Of a DNA stretch of 64,000 nt, positions 59,994-64,000 are shown in pieces. Below the pieces are notes generated by a model. That model saw only the letters and a program-made list of their open reading frames with translations. It did no database searches and had not been told where the DNA came from. Position 1 is the first letter of the stretch. Each line of letters begins with the position of its first letter. This stretch comes from JBDTGE01 sp050742975 (lineage in GTDB: Bacteria; Actinomycetota; Actinomycetes; Mycobacteriales; Jatrophihabitantaceae), in NCBI GenBank assembly GCA_050742975.1, contig JBOGDQ010000070.1, positions 1 through 64,000 of the forward strand, read 5' to 3'. Both the position numbers and the translations under genes were made by a program.

Positions 59994-60992
59994 GTGATGT
60001 TGCCTGAGCTGCCGCCGTTCCCGGTCTCCCGTCCACGCCGGCTGCGGCGCACGCCCGCGCTGCGCCGACTGATGTCCGACGTGGCCGTGCGGCCGTCCGA
60101 TCTGGTGCTGCCGATGTTCGTGCGCGAGTCGATCTCCGAGCCGACGCCGATCTCGTCCATGCCGGGGGTCGTCCAGCACACGCAAGATTCGCTGGTCAAG
60201 GCTGCCGTCGAGGCAGTCGAGGCGGGTGTCGGCGGGCTGATGCTGTTCGGCATCCCGGTGCGCAAGGACGCGCAGGGCTCGGGCGCCGACGACCCGGACG
60301 GTGTGCTCAACGTGGCCCTGCGCCGGCTGCGCGCCGAGGTGGGCGGCGACACGGTGCTGATGGCCGACCTGTGCCTGGACGAGTTCACCGACCATGGCCA
60401 CTGCGGCGTGCTCGCCGGGGACGGCTCCGTCGACAACGACGCGACGCTGCACCTGTACGCGTCGATGGGTCTCGCGCAGGCCGAGGCGGGGGCGCACCTG
60501 CTCGGAACCAGCGGGATGATGGACGGCCAGGTCGGCGCGGTGCGGGCTGCCCTCGACGCAGCCGGCCACGTCGACACCGGCATCCTGGGCTACGCGCCGA
60601 AGTACGCGTCCGGCTTCTATGGCCCGTTCCGCGAGGCGGTGAGCTCCTCGCTCACCGGCGATCGCAAGAGCTACCAGCAGGACAACGCCCGCTCGGTGGC
60701 CGAGGCGCTGGCCGAGGTGGCGCTGGACGTCGCGGAGGGTGCCGACCTGGTCATGGTCAAGCCGGCGCTGCCGTACCTGGACGTGCTGCGCGCGGTCGCG
60801 GACGCCTCGCCGGTGCCCGTCGCGGCGTACCAAATCAGCGGCGAGTACGCGATGGTCGAGGCGGCGACCGAGCGCGGCTGGCTCGATCGCGATCGCGTCG
60901 TCGTCGAGACGCTGACCTCGATCAAGCGCGCCGGTGCGTCCTTGATCCTCACCTACTGGGCGACGAGATTTGCTAACGGCGAGTTTACTTAA
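59994..60992 (+). CDS. hemB: Delta-aminolevulinic acid dehydratase
   Basis: The ~331-residue enzyme has the Schiff-base lysine segments YAPKYASGFYGPFREA and LVMVKPALPYLD. The metal loop DLCLDEFTDHGHCG keeps two of the three cysteines of zinc-type enzymes and has Asp at the middle position. It condenses two aminolevulinates to porphobilinogen. GTG 59994 or ATG 59997 starts the gene. The C-terminus ends RFANGEFT, longer than usual. A long hairpin separates it from hemD. Confidence 0.94.
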   Translation: MMLPELPPFPVSRPRRLRRTPALRRLMSDVAVRPSDLVLPMFVRESISEPTPISSMPGVVQHTQDSLVKAAVEAVEAGVGGLMLFGIPVRKDAQGSGADDPDGVLNVALRRLRAEVGGDTVLMADLCLDEFTDHGHCGVLAGDGSVDNDATLHLYASMGLAQAEAGAHLLGTSGMMDGQVGAVRAALDAAGHVDTGILGYAPKYASGFYGPFREAVSSSLTGDRKSYQQDNARSVAEALAEVALDVAEGADLVMVKPALPYLDVLRAVADASPVPVAAYQISGEYAMVEAATERGWLDRDRVVVETLTSIKRAGASLILTYWATRFANGEFT

Positions 60993-60995
60993 TAT

Positions 60996-61064
60996 GTGAG
61001 CGGGCTTGCGAGCGAACCAATCGGTAGAGGTACGCCTCCGCGGCCGACGAGGGAGGCCGAGTGA
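60996..61064 (+). CDS. 22-codon leader ORF, copy 2 of the repeated 69-nt module
   Basis: The frame GTG 60996 to TGA 61062-61064 encodes VSGLASEPIGRGTPPRPTRE followed by AE. It has the same length as copy 1 (11032-11100), and the TGA overlaps the next start as GTGA in the same way. CCTCC (61035-61039) can pair with GGAGG (61052-61056), the ribosome binding site of the downstream gene. Ten bases differ between the copies. Confidence 0.55.
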   Translation: MSGLASEPIGRGTPPRPTREAE

Positions 61065-61990
61065 GCGTTGCGCGGCCGATCTACGCCGAGCCGGGGCGAA
61101 GCTACATGTCCTCAGCCGTGCTGCTCGTCGTGCTCGTCGCCGGCTTCGTGGGGGACCTGCTGCTCGGCGGCGGGCGCGCGCACCTGATCGGCTGGCTGAT
61201 CGCGGTGATCGTGGTCGTAGGCATCGACACACTCACCGTGCGCTCCGCGCGCACCCTGCGCTCGGTCACGCTGACCGAGCACGAGCTGCGCGTCGGCGAG
61301 GAGGTGATCGAGCGCGATGACATCGTCGCCGTCGATCACGAGTTCGACCCGCTGACGCCGATCGTCGGCCGGTCCGTGGCCGACGGGCTGCCGCGAGGCT
61401 GGAGCGGGCTGGCGCTGCACCTGGCCGACGGCCGGTACGTGGTAGCCCCGACCCGGCACCCGGACCGGCTCGGGTCGGCGCTGGAGCTAGCGCTCGACGT
61501 CCCTGACGTGCGGGCGGCCGAGCCGGAGGAGCTGCCGCTGCTGGCCGAGATCGACGAGCGGGCCGAGTCGCTGTTCCGGGTGGCCGGCCTGGAACTGCCC
61601 GCTATCGCGTTCCCGATCGACGAGCTGCACGACGCCAAGGCGGTGTTCGTGGTCGGCCGCCCGCCGGTCGGGTTCGTCCGGGTGGAGGAGGTCGACGGCC
61701 TCGCGCACATCGAGGAGCTCGCCGTGCTGCCCGGGCGCATGCGGCGCGGCCTGGGCACGTCGTTGCTGGAGGCGGCCTGCACCTGGGCCAAGGCGCACGA
61801 CTACCCGGCGATCACGCTCATCACCTACGCCGACGTGACGTGGAACGGGCCGTTCTACGCGGCCCGCCAGTTCGTCGAGGTGGCAGAGCCGACTCCCGAG
61901 CTGGTCGAGCTGCGCGACTGGGAGACGACGATGGGGCTGGACCGCATCGGCCGCCGCATCGTCATGCGCCGCGAGCTCGGCTCCTCCTGA
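61061..61990 (+). CDS. Membrane-anchored GNAT acetyltransferase-like protein
   Basis: The 309-residue product has two N-terminal TMs (about 16-38 and 42-62), a PH-like/DUF3093-type segment (about 65-140) and a C-terminal GNAT domain (about 150-290) with the acetyl-CoA loop GRMRRGLGTSLL. Such a fusion would place an acetyltransferase at the inner membrane face. The substrate is unknown. GTG 61061 is coupled to the leader ORF. It may be cotranscribed with hemB. Confidence 0.75.
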   Translation: MSVARPIYAEPGRSYMSSAVLLVVLVAGFVGDLLLGGGRAHLIGWLIAVIVVVGIDTLTVRSARTLRSVTLTEHELRVGEEVIERDDIVAVDHEFDPLTPIVGRSVADGLPRGWSGLALHLADGRYVVAPTRHPDRLGSALELALDVPDVRAAEPEELPLLAEIDERAESLFRVAGLELPAIAFPIDELHDAKAVFVVGRPPVGFVRVEEVDGLAHIEELAVLPGRMRRGLGTSLLEAACTWAKAHDYPAITLITYADVTWNGPFYAARQFVEVAEPTPELVELRDWETTMGLDRIGRRIVMRRELGSS

Positions 61991-62002
61991 TTTCCCGCGG
62001 GC

Positions 62003-62767
62003 TCAGCGCGGCGCCATGCGGATCGCGCCGTCGAGGCGGATGACCTCGCCGTTGAGCATCGGGTTGCCGACAATGTGCTCGACCAGCGCGGCGTACTCGG
62101 ACGGGTCACCGAGCCGGCTCGGGTGCGGTACCTGGGCGCCGAGCGAGTCCTGCGCCTCCTGCGGCAACCCCTCGAGCATCGGCGTCTTGAACAGGCCGGG
62201 CGCGATCGTCATGACGCGGATCTGCCTGTCGGCAAGGTCGCGCGCGATCGCCAGCGTCATCCCCACGACGCCGCCCTTCGACGCGGAGTAGGCCGCCTGC
62301 CCGACCTGGCCGTCGAACGCCGCGACGGACGCGGTGTTGACGATGACGCCGCGCTCGCCGTCGACCGGTTCGGTGGCCGCAATCCGTTCTGCGGCAAGGC
62401 GAATCACGTTGAAGGTGCCGATCAGGTTGACCGTGACGACGCGGGCGAACTGCTCAAGCGGCAGCACCACCCCCTTTCCGCTGATAACCCGGCCCGGTGT
62501 GCCGATGCCCGCGCAGTTGACCGCGATGCGGATCGGGCCGAGAGCGGCGGCGGCGTCGAGTGCAGCGGCCACCTGGGCCTCGTCCGTGACGTCGGCCGGG
62601 GCGAAGCTGGCCTGCGTCCCGATCGACTCCACGGCCTTTTCACCCGGCGCGGACGGGAGGTCCACCAGCACCACCCGGGCCCCGGCCGTGGCCAGGCGCC
62701 GCGCCGTAGCCTGGCCGAGCCCGGACGCGCCGCCGGTGATGACCGCGACGCTGCCTTCGATGTTCAT
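62003..62767 (-). CDS. SDR-family dehydrogenase, 3-hydroxyacyl-CoA (HSD10-like)
   Basis: The 254-residue product has TGGASGLGQAT (11-21), NCAG, and Y-x3-K (YSASK). The sequence GKGVVLPLEQFARVVTVNLIGTFNVIRLAAERI and the GQVGQAAYSASKGGV segment are typical of type II 3-hydroxyacyl-CoA dehydrogenases acting in isoleucine and fatty acid breakdown. It ends 12 bp from the convergent GNAT gene and directly adjoins the Lrp fragment upstream. Confidence 0.85.
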   Translation of the reverse strand: MNIEGSVAVITGGASGLGQATARRLATAGARVVLVDLPSAPGEKAVESIGTQASFAPADVTDEAQVAAALDAAAALGPIRIAVNCAGIGTPGRVISGKGVVLPLEQFARVVTVNLIGTFNVIRLAAERIAATEPVDGERGVIVNTASVAAFDGQVGQAAYSASKGGVVGMTLAIARDLADRQIRVMTIAPGLFKTPMLEGLPQEAQDSLGAQVPHPSRLGDPSEYAALVEHIVGNPMLNGEVIRLDGAIRMAPR

Positions 62768-63118
62768 TCACTTGCCCTTTCGAGTCCGGGATCGGGGTCG
62801 ATCCTGCACCACGGGCAGCGGGCGCAGCGGTACCGGGGTGGTGACCACGATCGACGTCACGGTCTGGCCGTACAGCAGGAACCGGTCCAGGACGGACTCC
62901 AGTTCGGCGATCGTCGGCGCGTGGACGCGGACCAGGAAGCAGTCCTCGCCGGTGATGCGGTGGCACTCGGTCACCTCGCGCAGCGACCTCGCCAGGTCCG
63001 CGATCTTCGCGAGCTGTCCCGCGGCCGGGCGGATCCGGGTGAACGCGGTGACCGGCATCCCGAGCGCAGCCGGATCGACGTCGAGGTGGTAGCCACCGAT
63101 GACGCCGGACCGCTCCAT
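62768..63118 (-). pseudogene. Lrp/AsnC regulator remnant without HTH
   Basis: The 116 residues from ATG 63118 begin MERSGVIGGYHLDVD, which is where the DNA-binding domain of a normal Lrp protein ends, and continue with a full RAM effector domain (about 15-95). Upstream in frame is Ala-Arg-Gln-Arg and then a stop; no HTH is encoded. The missing ~50 residues coincide with a repeat cluster. Stand-alone RAM proteins exist, but the abrupt cut inside the linker favours truncation of a regulator once divergent from the EamA exporter. Confidence 0.7.
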
Positions 63119-63140
63119 CCGCTGCCGTGCTCAGTGAGCG

Positions 63141-63230
63141 GATCTTCCTGCGCCAGCCGTCACCGGCACTACCCGGCGCAGGAAGATCGCGCGGCGCAGG
63201 TGAAGTGCCCGGCGCAGGAAGATCGCGCGG
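63141..63230. repeat. Repeat cluster between the Lrp remnant and the EamA gene
   Basis: GATCTTCCTGCGCC (63141-63154) is the reverse complement of GGCGCAGGAAGATC at 63175-63188 and 63211-63224. The 20-bp GGCGCAGGAAGATCGCGCGG occurs twice with a 36-bp period (63175 and 63211). A related GATCTTCC occurs at 63281 inside the EamA gene. Confidence 0.85.
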
Positions 63231-63240
63231 CCGGCAACTG

Positions 63241-64000
63241 GTGTCGCGGCTGCCACCCACGTCGTTCTTCCTGACCAGCGCGATCTTCCACTACCTCGGA
63301 CCGTCGCTGGCCGTGCTGCTGTTCGCGCACGTCGCGGCGCTGGGTGTGGCCTGGCTGCGCATCCTGTCGGCGGCGGTGGTCTTCGCGCTCTGGCGTCGTC
63401 CGTGGCGGCTGCTGCGGTCGATGACGCGTTCGCAGCGACGGCTGTTGTTGGCGCTGGGCGTGGTGCTGGCGGGGATGAACTCGCTGTTCTACCTCGCCGT
63501 CGCCCGGCTGCCGCTGGCGACGGTCGGCGCGATCGAGTTCCTCGGCACGGTCGTGCTCGCGAGCCTCGGTGCGCGGACGACCCGCAACGTGCTGGCGCTG
63601 CTGCTCGCGGTCGGCGGGGTGGCTGTCCTGACCGACGTGCGGATCGCCCATGACCTGACCGGCTTCGTGTTCGCGTTCGCCAACTGCGTCGGGTTCATGC
63701 TGTACGTAGTGCTGGCACACCGGGTGGCCAGCGAGGGCGCTTCGCGGGGCCAGCTGGGCGGGATCGACCAGCTCGGCGCGGCGATGCTCGTCGCGGCGTT
63801 CGCGTCCGCACCGCTCGGGCTCGCCGACGCGCTGCCCGCGTTCGCCCACCCGCTCTGGTTGCTGTGGGGCGTCGGCGTCGGGGTGTGCTCGTCGGTCATC
63901 CCGTACGTCACCGACCAACTGGCGATGGCGCGGCTGCCGCGGGCGACGTTTGCGCTGATGCTCGCGCTGCTGCCAGCGGCGGCGACGCTGATCGGGCTGG
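63241..64000 (+). CDS. EamA/RhtA-type transporter, 3' end beyond window
   Basis: The frame from GTG 63241 (or GTG 63205, inside the repeats) runs to the window edge, about 253 residues. It shows repeated hydrophobic helices and the segments FHYLGPSLAVLLFA, AVARLPLATVGAIEFLG and SSVIPYVTDQLAMARLP typical of the drug/metabolite transporters related to RhtA (threonine/homoserine export). Lrp genes are often divergent from such exporters, which fits the neighbouring Lrp remnant. Confidence 0.82.
   Translation, partial: MSRLPPTSFFLTSAIFHYLGPSLAVLLFAHVAALGVAWLRILSAAVVFALWRRPWRLLRSMTRSQRRLLLALGVVLAGMNSLFYLAVARLPLATVGAIEFLGTVVLASLGARTTRNVLALLLAVGGVAVLTDVRIAHDLTGFVFAFANCVGFMLYVVLAHRVASEGASRGQLGGIDQLGAAMLVAAFASAPLGLADALPAFAHPLWLLWGVGVGVCSSVIPYVTDQLAMARLPRATFALMLALLPAAATLIGL

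Noticed and set aside
58137..61232. 1031-codon open frame on the minus strand across hemC-hemD-hemB
   Set aside because: It is antisense to four well-conserved haem genes, is made of Arg/Gly/His-rich noise and contains no domain; an effect of high GC.
1..64000. CRISPR array or cas genes
   Set aside because: No regularly spaced repeats with unique spacers and no cas-like protein were seen.

Overview
The window is chromosomal DNA of a high-GC actinobacterium. The organism makes mycothiol (mshA) and has SenX3/RegX3, a BldN-type sigma factor, an iron-controlled bacterioferritin operon and a DnaE2 mutasome. Gene order matches two blocks known from Mycobacterium tuberculosis: Rv0474-hbhA-Rv0476 near 9-10.4 kb, and murB ... 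mshA, gpm1, senX3-regX3, ppx, proC, bS22, serB1, glutaredoxin, hemA-C-D-B from 37 to 61 kb. The rex-hem and bldN parts also match Streptomyces. The free-living-type regulator set and the presence of bldN and rex suggest a Jatrophihabitans/Frankia-like relative rather than a mycobacterium; this is inference from gene content only.

Layout. 0-5 kb: AurF-like diiron oxygenase end, PabC-like lyase, Fur regulator, YgfZ, a lipoprotein, bacterioferritin and its ferredoxin behind an IdeR/DtxR box. 5-20 kb: cyclopropane synthase, MmpL transporter, HbhA locus, TetR/P450 pair, MptB-like mannosyltransferase, a two-component system, TRIC channel and a KstD-like flavoprotein. 20-29 kb: GGDEF/EAL protein, then a LexA-box-led cassette of a small unknown gene, imuB and dnaE2.

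28.9-34.2 kb is a decayed integrative element at the 3' end of tRNA-Lys(TTT). It is bounded by a 47-bp att duplication, carries four identical-orientation arm-type repeats, an IS1595-type insertion with target duplication and a broken transposase, an orphan Cys/His protein and an AbiE-like two-gene module; no integrase is visible.

34-61 kb is core: soxR/SDR with a shared operator, QueA-like protein, MarR, then the conserved cell-wall/mycothiol/phosphate-signalling block, proline metabolism, the BldN/anti-sigma pair, and the rex-hemA-hemC-cobA/hemD-hemB tetrapyrrole operon behind a Rex-operator-like site. 61-64 kb holds a membrane-anchored GNAT protein, an SDR, an Lrp fragment without its DNA-binding domain, a repeat cluster and the start of an EamA exporter.

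Two features cut across the window. At least fifteen genes have a TANNNT -10 element 6-8 nt before the start codon, so leaderless transcripts look common. Two unrelated genes (P450 at 11.1 kb, GNAT protein at 61.06 kb) are each preceded by an 86%-identical 69-nt module that encodes a 22-codon leader ORF overlapping the gene start as GTGA and contains a CTCC/GGAG pair able to mask the ribosome binding site. This is the best candidate for an undescribed system here.
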